Source: Paenibacillus kobensis NBRC 15729 (GTDB lineage Bacteria; Bacillota; Bacilli; Paenibacillales; Paenibacillaceae). Taken from it: a stretch of 64,000 bases of DNA. Positions 26,173-34,619 of the stretch are shown one piece after another. The stretch spans positions 1-64,000 of the forward strand of contig NZ_BILZ01000004.1 of NCBI RefSeq assembly GCF_004000825.1, written 5' to 3'. How positions within the stretch are numbered: position 1 is the stretch's first letter; each line of letters begins with the position of its first letter. A program made the translations under genes and the position numbers. The notes under the pieces are model-generated. The model was not told the DNA's origin. It saw only the letters and a list, made by a program, of their open reading frames with translations, and made no database searches.

Positions 26173-26450
26173 CTTGCCGTCCCCTCCCCCATGACGTTCT
26201 TAACTAAAAACACTATAGCGCATTAGCATTATTTTGACTAGTACAATACGTAACCATGACTAACCAATCAATAGTAAACGGTAGTCCAATAGGCCGATCT
26301 GCTTCGCATATCGTCCCCAGTGAGGACTTCAAAATAGTCAATCTATTTTCCAACTGCATCCAGTCAAGCATAAAACCTAAACAAACCGCCATAAAGTTAT
26401 AGTACGCCTCCCTAATTCGACGACCGGCGGCGCCAGAAGGAGGAACCACC

Positions 26451-27122
26451 ATGACGACAGAACCTACGTCGAAGTCCTTGAAGGATACGGATGATCAAGC
26501 GGATATACCGGCCAGCCGTTTGGAGTTTACACTCCCTTCCGCTTGGTGGAGCCGCCCGAAGCCTCACGCTTGGGCCGGCTTATTCGTACACTCCGGCGGA
26601 GTGATGCTTGATACGGCAGCCGGATTGCCGAATACATTCCGGTTCATCACACAGCCTGTGTCAGCAGACAGTATCGCGGCAGCTAATACGCGCATCGTTT
26701 CCCTTCAATCCGTCGTTGAACGGCTGGACGTCGGCCAAGAGGAAGAAACTGAAGGCGATCCCGCGAATGGTGCGGCCTATTCAAGCAGCTTGGACAGCTT
26801 GCGTTTCATCCAAGCGGATATTGCCGCGCTGCCTTATGAAGAAGGCAAATTCGACATCGTATTCGGGCTTTCCGTCCTGGACCGGCTTGCAACGGAGGAA
26901 GCACAAGCCGCGCTTGACGAATTTCGGCGTGTCCTACGAGCAGGGGGATTGCTTGTTCTCACCTTCGATGACAGCTTCGCGGATTTTCCGTCATTTGCGC
27001 GCATTGTGCGGTCATGCGGCTATTCATTCGCCGGCGAATTCGATTCCTATGTGTCGCACGAAACACGAACAAACAGTGCAAGAGGCCGGCTATACGCCTT
27101 TCGTGCCGAAGAAACCAACTGA
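26451..27122 (+). CDS. SAM-dependent methyltransferase-like protein
   Basis: A 223-aa protein with a class I methyltransferase core. The usual SAM motif I glycine loop is absent or strongly changed (GGVMLDTAAGLPNTFRF). Later motifs are clear: FIQADIAALPYEEGKFDIVFGLSVLDRL and FRRVLRAGGLLVLTFDD. An acidic insert (GQEEETEGDPANG) sits between. The good AGAAGGAGG site supports the start. Substrate unknown; activity is uncertain because of the unusual first motif. Confidence 0.7.
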   Translation: MTTEPTSKSLKDTDDQADIPASRLEFTLPSAWWSRPKPHAWAGLFVHSGGVMLDTAAGLPNTFRFITQPVSADSIAAANTRIVSLQSVVERLDVGQEEETEGDPANGAAYSSSLDSLRFIQADIAALPYEEGKFDIVFGLSVLDRLATEEAQAALDEFRRVLRAGGLLVLTFDDSFADFPSFARIVRSCGYSFAGEFDSYVSHETRTNSARGRLYAFRAEETN

Positions 27123-27137
27123 GCGAATAACAAGAAC

Positions 27138-27176
27138 AAGACCGTTCCCATTGAATGAAGAAGGGAACGGTCTTTG
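27138..27176 (+). terminator. Terminator of the methyltransferase-like gene
   Basis: AAGACCGTTCCC pairs with GGGAACGGTCTT, then TTGTCTTTG. Confidence 0.75.
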
Positions 27177-27202
27177 TCTTTGCTTCTAAGTTAACATGCC
27201 GG

Positions 27203-27337
27203 TTAAGGACAGCTTCCTGGCTTTTTCTTCTTCGGAAGGTTGCCGCTCTCACCATGAAGCTCAGCGCCGAATTGTTCGACTTGAGAAGGAGAAGCGGCAG
27301 GTCCGTCATTTCTAGGTTTGCTGTTTCGCCCTGTCAT
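27203..27337 (-). CDS. Small hydrophilic protein
   Basis: A 44-aa polar peptide: MTGRNSKPRNDGPAASPSQ at the start, a central SQVEQFGAELHG and a Lys-rich KKKKPGSCP end. GGAGGTG lies 5 nt before the ATG at 27337. Composition (Gly, Ser, Asn, Lys, few hydrophobics) recalls small spore or stress peptides such as YuzL, but I cannot assign a family. Confidence 0.55.
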   Translation of the reverse strand: MTGRNSKPRNDGPAASPSQVEQFGAELHGESGNLPKKKKPGSCP

Positions 27338-27404
27338 GTCATCACCTCCGTTGGCCTTAGGATGAGCCATCGTTGAAGAACCCATGCATGCCAGGCTGTA
27401 CCTC

Positions 27405-28121
27405 CTATTGGATATGCTTCGTCACGATCGCTTCGACATGCTCCAAATGCGCGCGCATCGCCAGAGCAGCGGCCTCCGAATCGCCTAAGGCTATCGCTTC
27501 GCAAATGGCGTTGTGCTCGCGATACAACTGCTCGGCTACGGCACGGCTGGCATACATCTCGGCTCTCCGGACGTCTTTTATCGCATTCTCGGTCTGCAGC
27601 ATTATCGTTTCGAACAGCAGCACCATGATCGAATTGCGCGTCGCTTGCACAAGCGCTTGGTGGAAAGCCAGATCGAGCCGCTCCCCTTCTTCATCGTCAC
27701 CGGCTGCCATTTCCATACGCGACACAATATCTCTCAGCTTAGCAACGTCTTCTTCGCTCCGCTTGCGGGCTGCCATTGCCGCATTCGACGTCTCGAGCGA
27801 CTGTCTCGCTTCCAATAACTCCAGAAGGGTTGAGCTCTGCAGTCGAATCGTATCCGCTGGAGCGGCTTCACTAAGCGGCTGGTCGCTTACGACACGGCAC
27901 CCGCCTCCTTGGCGGATCTCGATCATCCCGATCGCCTTCAGAGCGCTAAGCGCCTCCCGCATCGTCGATCGGCCAACGCCGAATTGCTCCGCCATCTCCT
28001 TCGTCGAAGGAAGCTTGTCTCCTATCTTCAGCTTGCCGCTCGTGATGAACTGAACAAGCTGATCTTTGATTTCTTCATAATGGTTTCGTTTCTCAAGCCT
28101 CGTTATTTCCATCCGGTTCAA
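27405..28121 (-). CDS. lutR: GntR/FadR-family repressor of the lut operon
   Basis: A 238-aa regulator. N-terminal winged helix: GDKLPSTKEMAEQFGVGRST near residues 37-56 and IRQGGGCRVV. The C-terminal all-helical FCD domain (residues ~85-230) carries the metal/ligand residues (LDLAFHQAL, then the late LRAHLEHVE). It is the last gene after lutABC, so its effector is probably L-lactate as for Bacillus LutR. A TTG start is used, with GGAGG 5 nt upstream; the ATG at 28112 is 14 nt from it. A TNGT-N3-ACNA operator lies upstream of lutA. Confidence 0.85.
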   Translation of the reverse strand: MNRMEITRLEKRNHYEEIKDQLVQFITSGKLKIGDKLPSTKEMAEQFGVGRSTMREALSALKAIGMIEIRQGGGCRVVSDQPLSEAAPADTIRLQSSTLLELLEARQSLETSNAAMAARKRSEEDVAKLRDIVSRMEMAAGDDEEGERLDLAFHQALVQATRNSIMVLLFETIMLQTENAIKDVRRAEMYASRAVAEQLYREHNAICEAIALGDSEAAALAMRAHLEHVEAIVTKHIQ

Positions 28122-28151
28122 CTACTCCTCCATCACGGTGCGCTTACTTCG

Positions 28152-28883
28152 TTAACCTACAATTAGCGCATAGACGACGCCCGGTCCGTGGACGCCGATC
28201 GTCAAATCGTTCTCAATGTCAGCCGAACGGCTCGGACCCGATATAAAATGAATGCCTGCAGGCAATTCCTCGCGTCCGATCGCATCGAATTGTTGAAGCG
28301 GTTCGCCTAGCCGCGTCCTCATCCGCTCTGCCGGTATGACCGCGAACAACACCGTTGGCAGCAAACTTACCGAGCGGCCTTTGTTCTTCGACGATAATAC
28401 CGTAATCGACCCTGTGTACGCAACGGCGTAGTCCGCCAGGACGACACCGAAATCCGCTTCTGCCGCACGCGCTTTCCATTCTTCGTCAACGCTCGAATTC
28501 CATACCGCCACGTTCGCGTTCTCTAACGCGTCCTCGAGGTTCAATTCATCCAGTTCAGGCTGTCCTTGACGAACAACATATTTCGCACTCCATTCGACCG
28601 CTTTGTCCGAAATAAACCGCCTGACTTCGTCCATGTCGGACAGCCTTTCCACGTAGCCTCCTGCCGCACGGAAGTTCGCTCCGAACCGTTCAATGCGCTC
28701 TTCCGCCGTCCACTCGAACGTCCGCCAAAAATCCGGCGCTCCGCGAAACGGATGTACCGGAGGCTGCTCAGTCCGCGGCCGGCCAAGCTTCGCCGAGATA
28801 CCGTCAATGAATGACTTCTGCTTCGCTTGCGATTGCAGCTCCATCTGTTGCAACCATTCTTTATGCGTGTCCGCCATGTCCAT
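28152..28883 (-). CDS. lutC: Lactate utilization protein LutC
   Basis: A 243-aa LUD-domain protein, third component of the L-lactate-oxidising LutABC complex. Seen: the N-terminal AKQKSFIDGISAKLGRPR, a central substrate-binding fold with DFGVVLADYAVAYTGSITV, and the C-terminal GIHFISGPSRSADIENDL motif. Its start overlaps lutB by 23 bp, so the genes are read together. The ATG at 28883 is 5 nt from GGAGG, an alternative ATG is 6 nt further in. Confidence 0.92.
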   Translation of the reverse strand: MDMADTHKEWLQQMELQSQAKQKSFIDGISAKLGRPRTEQPPVHPFRGAPDFWRTFEWTAEERIERFGANFRAAGGYVERLSDMDEVRRFISDKAVEWSAKYVVRQGQPELDELNLEDALENANVAVWNSSVDEEWKARAAEADFGVVLADYAVAYTGSITVLSSKNKGRSVSLLPTVLFAVIPAERMRTRLGEPLQQFDAIGREELPAGIHFISGPSRSADIENDLTIGVHGPGVVYALIVG

Positions 28884-30393
28884 GTCCGCCTCCTTGCTGT
28901 CGTTGTTTCACTATCGCTTCCATCCTGGCTTGAACGGCTGGATCAAGCGGCTTGCCTTTCATCTGCGCATCCCGATCCACTTCCTTCCACCGGTCTCGGA
29001 ACGTATGTTTCGGCAAACTCGGCGCAACGCGATAGGTGTTCCAGCCTTTGAGGGGTCCGAGCCTCAGCCGTATGCCCCCTTCGCGGACAACAAGCTTCTG
29101 GCCGAACTGGCCGATCTTCAATGCGGAACGCATTCTTCTCGCATCGCCCATAACAGCCGAGAATCCTTTCATTCCGGCCGACTCCAGCTTGCTGCCGTTT
29201 CCGCTCTCTACTTTGCGCCGGCGCAAGTAGACCAGCATGTCGTGCAGCGGGATTTTGACCGGACAAGCTTCATAGCAGGCGCCGCACAAGCTCGATGCGT
29301 TCGCGATATCGTCCCATTCCGCCACATTGCTGTTCAAAGCTGGCGTGAGCACGGCTCCGATCGGACCGCTGTACGTTCCTCCGTAAGCATGGCCGCCGAT
29401 ATGACGGTATACCGGGCAAGCGTTCAAGCAAGCGCCGCAGCGGATGCAGTTGAGCAGCTCTTGGAATTCCGGATCGCCGAGCTGATTAGACCGTCCGTTA
29501 TCGACAATGATGATATGCATTTCGTCGGGACCGTCGGCATCGTCGCTGCGTCTCGGTCCGGTAATGGCCGACATGTAAACCGTCAGCTTCTGGCCGGTGG
29601 CCGAGCGCGGCAGCAGAGTCGCCATAACCTCCAAATCCTCGAAGGAAGGTATAATCCGTTCCATGCCCATTAGCGTAATTTGCGTCTTCGGCACGGTCGT
29701 CACCATCCGGGCGTTGCCTTCGTTCTCGAACAACACCATCGATCCCGTCTCCGCGATCGCGAAATTGCAGCCCGTCATGCCGATATCCGCTTCGAGAAAC
29801 TTCTCGCGCAGCTTCTTGCGGACGAAGCCGGCCAAAATTTGCGTATCCGGCGCCAGTGTCTCTCCGGCCTCAGCCGAGAGCAAATCCGCAATCTGGTACC
29901 GGTTTTTGTGAATGGCGGGAATAATAATATGCGATGGAGTCTCGCCGGCAAGTTGAATAATATATTCGCCGAGGTCGGTTTCGATGGCTTCGACGCCGAT
30001 CGAATCAAGCGCCCGGTTCAAGTGCAGTTCCTCGGTCACCATCGACTTCGATTTGACGACGGATTTCGCTTGCTTGCGCTGTGCGATTTCAAGGGCGATG
30101 CGAACCGCTTCCACATCGGTCTGTGCAAAATGGATATGTACGCCATTCGCGCGTGCATTATCTGCGAATAAATTCAAATAATAATCAAGATGAGCAATCG
30201 TATGCAGCCGGATTTGCCGCCCGCGTTCGCGCCAATCGTCCCAGTTGCCGTGCTCTTCGGACGCACTCTTCTTGCCGGACCGCAGCCTCTCCGTCGTAAA
30301 CTTAACCGCCTTGCGAAGAAACTCATCGTTCAGCGCAAGTTCTGCCCTCTGTTTCACCGTAGACTGTTTCGACCCTGCCGCCGTACTGCTCAT
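28861..30393 (-). CDS. lutB: Lactate utilization iron-sulfur protein LutB
   Basis: A 510-aa protein with an N-terminal LUD domain (TGCNFAIAETGSMVLFENEGN) and a C-terminal ferredoxin-like part with two cluster motifs, CIRCGACLNACPVYR near residue 315 and CGACYEACPVKIPLHD near 365. Extra Cys-free C terminus ends in a His/Gly-rich tail (GGGHGHGGHA). Function: electron-transfer subunit in L-lactate to pyruvate oxidation. It overlaps lutA by 4 bp. Confidence 0.94.
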   Translation of the reverse strand: MSSTAAGSKQSTVKQRAELALNDEFLRKAVKFTTERLRSGKKSASEEHGNWDDWRERGRQIRLHTIAHLDYYLNLFADNARANGVHIHFAQTDVEAVRIALEIAQRKQAKSVVKSKSMVTEELHLNRALDSIGVEAIETDLGEYIIQLAGETPSHIIIPAIHKNRYQIADLLSAEAGETLAPDTQILAGFVRKKLREKFLEADIGMTGCNFAIAETGSMVLFENEGNARMVTTVPKTQITLMGMERIIPSFEDLEVMATLLPRSATGQKLTVYMSAITGPRRSDDADGPDEMHIIIVDNGRSNQLGDPEFQELLNCIRCGACLNACPVYRHIGGHAYGGTYSGPIGAVLTPALNSNVAEWDDIANASSLCGACYEACPVKIPLHDMLVYLRRRKVESGNGSKLESAGMKGFSAVMGDARRMRSALKIGQFGQKLVVREGGIRLRLGPLKGWNTYRVAPSLPKHTFRDRWKEVDRDAQMKGKPLDPAVQARMEAIVKQRQQGGGHGHGGHA

Positions 30394-31118
30394 GCCCGCT
30401 CCACTCCTTCATACAACAGTTCTGCTAGGTGCATGACACGCACTGGCTTGTTCCGGTACCTCAAGTTGCCGGCAATATTCATCAGACATGCCATATCGAG
30501 CCCGACGAGCACTTCCGCTTCCGATTCAAGCACATGATCGGCTTTCTCCGTCACCATCGCCCCCGAAATATTGGCCATCTTCACGGCAAACGTCCCTCCG
30601 AAACCGCAGCAATCCTCGGCGAATGGCAGCGGAACAAGCTCCATGTCTTTCACTTGCTGCATAAGTGCCAGAGGCTCGTCCTTGACGCCAAGCAGCCGGC
30701 TGCCGTGGCAGGAGGGATGGTAGGTCACTTTATGCGGAAACGTTGCACCAACATCGGTGACACCGAGAACATGAACGAGAAACTGCGTAAACTCGTAGCT
30801 TTTAGCCTGCAGTTGTTCGGCTTTGACCCGCATGACCGGGTCATGCTCGAACAGTTTCGGATAATGATGAATCATTCCGGTACACGAGCCGGAAGGCGAA
30901 ATGACGAAATCGCTTTCATCAAACGCCTCAATTATAGTCGCTGCCGTCTTGCGGGCATCGTCCCAATAGCCGCTATTGTATGCAGGCTGGCCGCAGCATG
31001 TCTGTACAGGCGGGAAATCGAGCCGAACTCCGTACCTGGCAAGCAGCCGTACCATCGACTCACCGACATTCGGGTAGAACGCGTCGCTTAGACAAGTAAT
31101 AAATAATGACACTTTCAT
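30390..31118 (-). CDS. lutA: Lactate utilization protein LutA
   Basis: A 242-aa protein with two CCG domains: TCCGQPAYNSGYWDDA near residue 43 and DCCGFGGTFAVKM near 165, of the type that binds iron-sulfur clusters or haem-disulfide partners. First gene of the lutABC operon. The ATG at 31118 is 6 nt after GAGGT; the GTG at 31124 overlaps that site, so I chose the ATG. Expression probably needs relief of LutR. Confidence 0.93.
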   Translation of the reverse strand: MKVSLFITCLSDAFYPNVGESMVRLLARYGVRLDFPPVQTCCGQPAYNSGYWDDARKTAATIIEAFDESDFVISPSGSCTGMIHHYPKLFEHDPVMRVKAEQLQAKSYEFTQFLVHVLGVTDVGATFPHKVTYHPSCHGSRLLGVKDEPLALMQQVKDMELVPLPFAEDCCGFGGTFAVKMANISGAMVTEKADHVLESEAEVLVGLDMACLMNIAGNLRYRNKPVRVMHLAELLYEGVERA

Positions 31119-31142
31119 GCGCACACCTCGTTAGCTGCCGCT

Positions 31143-31186
31143 AAGGCTAATATAAGGCTAATATAAGGCTAATATAAGGCTAATAT
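31143..31186 (-). repeat. Four 11-bp tandem repeats in the lutA leader
   Basis: AAGGCTAATAT occurs four times head to tail without any change (31143-31186). Read leftwards the unit is ATATTAGCCTT. The tract ends 25 nt before the lutA ATG. Confidence 0.95.
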
Positions 31187-31192
31187 ATTGAT

Positions 31193-31222
31193 ATGATATT
31201 ATATTATCAGGTTGTCAGACAA
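31193..31222 (-). promoter_or_regulatory. lutA promoter with GntR-type operator over the -35
   Basis: TTGTCAGACAA (31212-31222) is a perfect palindrome fitting the FadR-subfamily pattern TNGT-N3-ACNA. Read leftwards it contains TTGTCT as -35, then an 18-nt spacer and TATCAT (31198-31193) as -10. A bound LutR would block RNA polymerase. Transcription would start at the beginning of the 11-bp repeats. Confidence 0.65.
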
Positions 31223-31229
31223 GTGGAAT

Positions 31230-31654
31230 GTGTGATGGGAGATGTGTGATGGGGGATTCTCCCCCTTCGCCCCCTAACTTTTAAACACCCAAGCCCTAAA
31301 GGGCTCTTTCCACCCACCCAAACCCTCCCTGCAAGGGAGGGCCCCATAGGGCTCGCGCCCTCTGGACTCCCCTAAGCGGAATCTATGGCGTCTGTACTTC
31401 CACCCGCTTTCCACCCCTCCGGGGTCCGCTCTCTACCTTCGTATCTTGTAACTCTCCCACGTCCGCTGCCTATTCGCCGCCCCTCACAACAGTTAGAGTA
31501 ATCCTCGCTTTCGTCCCTCCAGAACACGCTCTACTACTGCACTCCCCACTTTTGCAGGGGATTCTCCCCTGTGTAAATGGATGCGCCTAATGACATATCA
31601 CGAATCAAGCAACTTTGTTAGCACCTTATTTATCGTGCAAGCAACGCGACAGTT
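31230..31654. other. Gene-free C-rich tract with many hairpins and a G4 motif
   Basis: About 420 bp without a supportable gene. Short stems follow each other: GGGGGATTCTCCCCC, AGCCCTAAAGGGCT, CCCTCCCTGCAAGGGAGGG, AGGGCTCGCGCCCT and CAGGGGATTCTCCCCTG. The strand bias is marked (C/T on the plus strand). CCCACCCAAACCCTCCC (31313-31329) is a complete quadruplex motif on the minus strand, the strand matching the 3' flank of the DUF5071 gene. Confidence 0.6.
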
Positions 31655-32074
31655 TCAACTTAACTTCCCAATGATATCCTCGTATATTTCTCTAGCCGTT
31701 TCATCAATCTCACAAAGTTTTTCATTTGTAGTCGGAGCCTTTATTATCCTTAATAAATCCGGTGCTATCTCAAGTTTAACCTCTGTAGGTAAAGCAGGTA
31801 TAAGAAATTGAATGCATGCGTACTGCCAACAATCATCGCCGCTCTGCAAAACCATTTTAATATGTGGAATAATATCCTCTGGCTTCAGGCTGGCTAGGAC
31901 AGGGCACAACTCCTGTGCAACCGGCCAATTGATGTCTTGAATCCATTCGAACAGTTGACTCATTATTGGTTGAAGGTTATATCTAGCCGGATCAATAGAC
32001 TTTAATTTATTTATTGCTTCGTAGTCAAACTTGTTCTTCGGAATAAATTCCTTAATGGGAAACAAATAAACCAT
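31655..32074 (-). CDS. DUF5071 domain protein
   Basis: A 139-aa helical protein. DPARYNLQPIMSQLFEWIQD and INWPVAQELCPVLASLKPED, then DDCWQYACIQFLIPALP, are typical of DUF5071, a HEAT-like family of unknown role often found alone or near toxin-immunity loci. AGGATAGG precedes the ATG closely. The gene is AT-richer than most of the window and is flanked by the C-rich tract, so recent acquisition is possible. Confidence 0.8.
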   Translation of the reverse strand: MVYLFPIKEFIPKNKFDYEAINKLKSIDPARYNLQPIMSQLFEWIQDINWPVAQELCPVLASLKPEDIIPHIKMVLQSGDDCWQYACIQFLIPALPTEVKLEIAPDLLRIIKAPTTNEKLCEIDETAREIYEDIIGKLS

Positions 32075-32129
32075 ATCCTATCCTGCCCTTCCAACAGCCG
32101 CTCTCGAAGCTGCTTTCATTACGATCGTT

Positions 32130-32534
32130 CTATTGAAATTTACGCACGTCAACTACGATCCTTGTAAGCTTATAATATCGGACTTCGATGCTTTCGCCGA
32201 TCTGCAGATCTGCTAACGCTTCCGTAAATCTTAGATTCATACGGAACGTTTGCAGCCGCTCGCTGCCATCTTGACGTATATGCAATCGGTATCCGTTGAC
32301 AATATCCTTCTTCTCGTTCAACACACCACAGATAACCTGATTGCCTTTAATAAGATCAATTATACTGGTCACAATAAGCAACAATACAACAGGCACCGGC
32401 ACAAAAGAAAAGATTATTAACCATAGAGGACGATCTAAACTTATATTCATGATCCCTGTCGTAAGCGAAATGAGCATCAGTACACTAGAGCTAATCAAAA
32501 TCCACCAAAATGACGCAGGCACTTTATGAGTCAT
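32130..32534 (-). CDS. Membrane protein with two TM helices and a beta-rich tail
   Basis: A 134-aa protein. TM helices at about residues 9-28 and 36-60, then a cytoplasmic or external tail of strands (QVICGVLNEKKDIVNGYRLHI, IGESIEVRYYKLTRIVVDV). The tail looks like an OB- or SHOCT-unrelated small beta barrel; family not recognised. GGAGG is close (4 nt) to the ATG. Confidence 0.65.
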   Translation of the reverse strand: MTHKVPASFWWILISSSVLMLISLTTGIMNISLDRPLWLIIFSFVPVPVVLLLIVTSIIDLIKGNQVICGVLNEKKDIVNGYRLHIRQDGSERLQTFRMNLRFTEALADLQIGESIEVRYYKLTRIVVDVRKFQ

Positions 32535-32765
32535 ATAACCTCCATAAATTCCCGGGAAATGTGACCGACCGTATCGCAGTTCGGTGACACAACCACGGCT
32601 TTAATATGTGCTGCAATTCGTATATTCTACCATTTTCTGATTAATTCCTCTTCTCTTGATAAAACAGTCCCGCCGCCCGAAGCCTCCGAACATGCGTGAT
32701 TTTTATGAATTGGTGATACGATTTTTCGATAAAATGATAACCAACGTTTGATATTGATCAAAAAA

Positions 32766-32787
32766 AATTCCGCCGATGGCGGAATCA
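32766..32787 (-). terminator. Terminator of the 322-aa lipoprotein gene
   Basis: ATTCCGCC-gat-GGCGGAAT, leftward run of T (seven A on the plus strand). Confidence 0.8.
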
Positions 32788-32798
32788 TGATCTTCTTA

Positions 32799-33767
32799 TT
32801 AGTTCAATGGAAGCTCTATGCTCCAAGGTCCGTCGATCGTTTCTACACCTTCACCGGTATGTACGACATTCCAGTTGGAAAATACAAGCTTCAGCCGCTT
32901 CGTGCCGAGAGAAGTCGGATTAAACGTAACCTTAGCTGTAATGATGCCGTCGATCTGATCGCTTTGCTCGACGCTAAGCGCTCTCTCGGCATCCTCTTTG
33001 TTATCGTCGCGAATAAGCGAGACGTTGAACCCTAACGGCGCCATCTGCTTCGTATGAATATCGAACTGGATGGCCGTCTCATGATCCGTAAATTCAATGT
33101 GTTTCATGACGATGGTGCTCTTCTCTTCGATCTGGCTGTTCGGAAGGGTAATCTCTCCGCTGCCGTCGACCGCTCGGACCAGCATCGGTTCCTCTGGATC
33201 TTTCACGAAGAACGTCGTTCCTCCGCTGCTCGTCCGGACAAGTCCGAGATCGACATCGCCAATCTCAACCCGGTATTGCCCCGACTTGCCCCGCTGCTTC
33301 CACTCCGCTGTCGTATTCAACGATTTGCCGGGCTCAAGCGATAAATTCGCCAGCGCTGGAACCGCGATCTCATCCAGGCTGCCTGTATCGCTCATCGCCG
33401 GTCCGACCCGCAGCTTCGGCTCATTGCCGATATGAAGCTCCTTCTCCCATTCATTCGTCAGCTTAATCCGGAAAACGATCGTCTCTCCCGTCTTATAATC
33501 CGAATATTCGGGCTCGATATAGAACGACACATAACGCGGCGCTGGTCCTCCATGCCGGGACAATGCTTGTGCATCGTCGGCTTCCGGCAGAACAATCGAC
33601 GGTTCAGACGAAACCGCATCCTCACCGGACGCGGTTTGGCTGCTGCTCAATGGGACACCTGACTCTGCGTTTCCGGTATTCTTCACCGAATGAAGCCGGA
33701 TTCCGCATCCGGCGGCAGCAACCATTAAGACAAAGGATAACAACATGAGCGACAGTATGCTTCTCAT
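32799..33767 (-). CDS. Lipoprotein with Ig-like domains, function unknown
   Basis: A 322-aa exported lipoprotein: hydrophobic signal ending AAAGC (Cys near residue 20). Residues ~80-185 form an Ig-like fold (VSFYIEPEYSDYKTGETIVFRI, LSLEPGKSLNTTAEW, GQYRVEIGDVDLG) similar in layout to BsuPI-type protease-inhibitor domains. A second beta domain fills the C terminus. The pair with the serpin is not operonic. Family assignment is weak. Confidence 0.65.
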   Translation of the reverse strand: MRSILSLMLLSFVLMVAAAGCGIRLHSVKNTGNAESGVPLSSSQTASGEDAVSSEPSIVLPEADDAQALSRHGGPAPRYVSFYIEPEYSDYKTGETIVFRIKLTNEWEKELHIGNEPKLRVGPAMSDTGSLDEIAVPALANLSLEPGKSLNTTAEWKQRGKSGQYRVEIGDVDLGLVRTSSGGTTFFVKDPEEPMLVRAVDGSGEITLPNSQIEEKSTIVMKHIEFTDHETAIQFDIHTKQMAPLGFNVSLIRDDNKEDAERALSVEQSDQIDGIITAKVTFNPTSLGTKRLKLVFSNWNVVHTGEGVETIDGPWSIELPLN

Positions 33768-33803
33768 CTCTATCTCCCCCTACCTAACCCATACACTTAT
33801 TTC

Positions 33804-34349
33804 CTATCGTTCAATCTCGACGTTTCGTTCATCTAGATTGTTTCTTGGCCGGCGCTCTTCAACTTGACCATCCCTTTCCGATTCATACTGGGATTCAAAC
33901 ATATCCAATAACGTCCGGCTCGTCCTGTCGCTTAGCTTCACGTATTTGGCTTTGCCCTCGATCACGATTTCGAGATTGCGTCGAGGCGTCACCCATACGT
34001 CATAGGTAAGCGGCTCATCGGCACGAATCGTTTCGATTTTATAATCGGGCTGCCGGTCCATATCGACATGAGCCTTCATCCAATCCGCCTGCTTCAGTAC
34101 ACGCAGCGCGTGCTCCACCTGACGCGGCCTATCAATCGTCCGGTAAATGTTATAACGCTCGCTGTCCCGCTTCAACAACTGCAGCTCAACGCCGCCCTCC
34201 GGTTCTTCATTCACATAGCGTACGACGCTGGTACGATGCTCAGTAAGACGGACTTTACCGTTCGTCTGCTTCACCGTTTCGTGCCTGCTGAATATCGCAA
34301 TGAAGCAAAAGCTTACGACGAGTACGACTCCTAACCACTTTCTCGCCAT
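33804..34349 (-). CDS. Exported or membrane-anchored protein of unknown function
   Basis: A 181-aa protein with one N-terminal hydrophobic segment (residues ~5-20), no lipobox, and a mixed alpha/beta body containing LLKRDSERYNIYRTIDRPRQ and YDVWVTPRRNLEIVIEGKAKYV. The C terminus is highly charged (Glu/Arg). It precedes the lipoprotein gene on the same strand (36-nt gap), so they may be co-transcribed. No family recognised. Confidence 0.6.
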   Translation of the reverse strand: MARKWLGVVLVVSFCFIAIFSRHETVKQTNGKVRLTEHRTSVVRYVNEEPEGGVELQLLKRDSERYNIYRTIDRPRQVEHALRVLKQADWMKAHVDMDRQPDYKIETIRADEPLTYDVWVTPRRNLEIVIEGKAKYVKLSDRTSRTLLDMFESQYESERDGQVEERRPRNNLDERNVEIER

Positions 34350-34419
34350 CGCAATCTCCCCTTGTTCTTCCTCATCTTTACAGCATCACACTTATCATGA
34401 CGAAATAGCCGCATGGTTT

Positions 34420-34442
34420 GTTGCTTTCAGCAACATTTTTTT
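34420..34442 (+). terminator. Isolated hairpin plus T run
   Basis: GTTGCT-ttc-AGCAAC followed by ATTTTTTT. It points rightward although no plus-strand gene precedes it. Confidence 0.4.
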
Positions 34443-34619
34443 AGGGCAGATCCATCATTTCCCTTCCAAGATTAGTCACTAGCAAAATATAACCCCTGCA
34501 CTCGAGGTGAGGCCTAATGTATCGGAGCAGTAGATCGTCCGCATTATGGATCTTCCTGTCCGTTTCAACCTTTGAATCCCATTAGAAATAAGGGACCGCC
34601 CGCTTCCGCGAACAATCCC

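Noticed and set aside
26213-26452. 79-codon minus-strand frame between the Rrf2 and methyltransferase genes
   Set aside because: No ribosome site at any of its starts and odd composition; the region looks like two facing promoters.
28693-29673. 326-codon plus-strand frame opposite lutB/lutC
   Set aside because: The opposite strand encodes unmistakable LutB and LutC; this frame has no recognisable features.
31143-31186. CRISPR-like repetition
   Set aside because: Units are 11 bp and directly adjacent without spacers; a simple tandem repeat.
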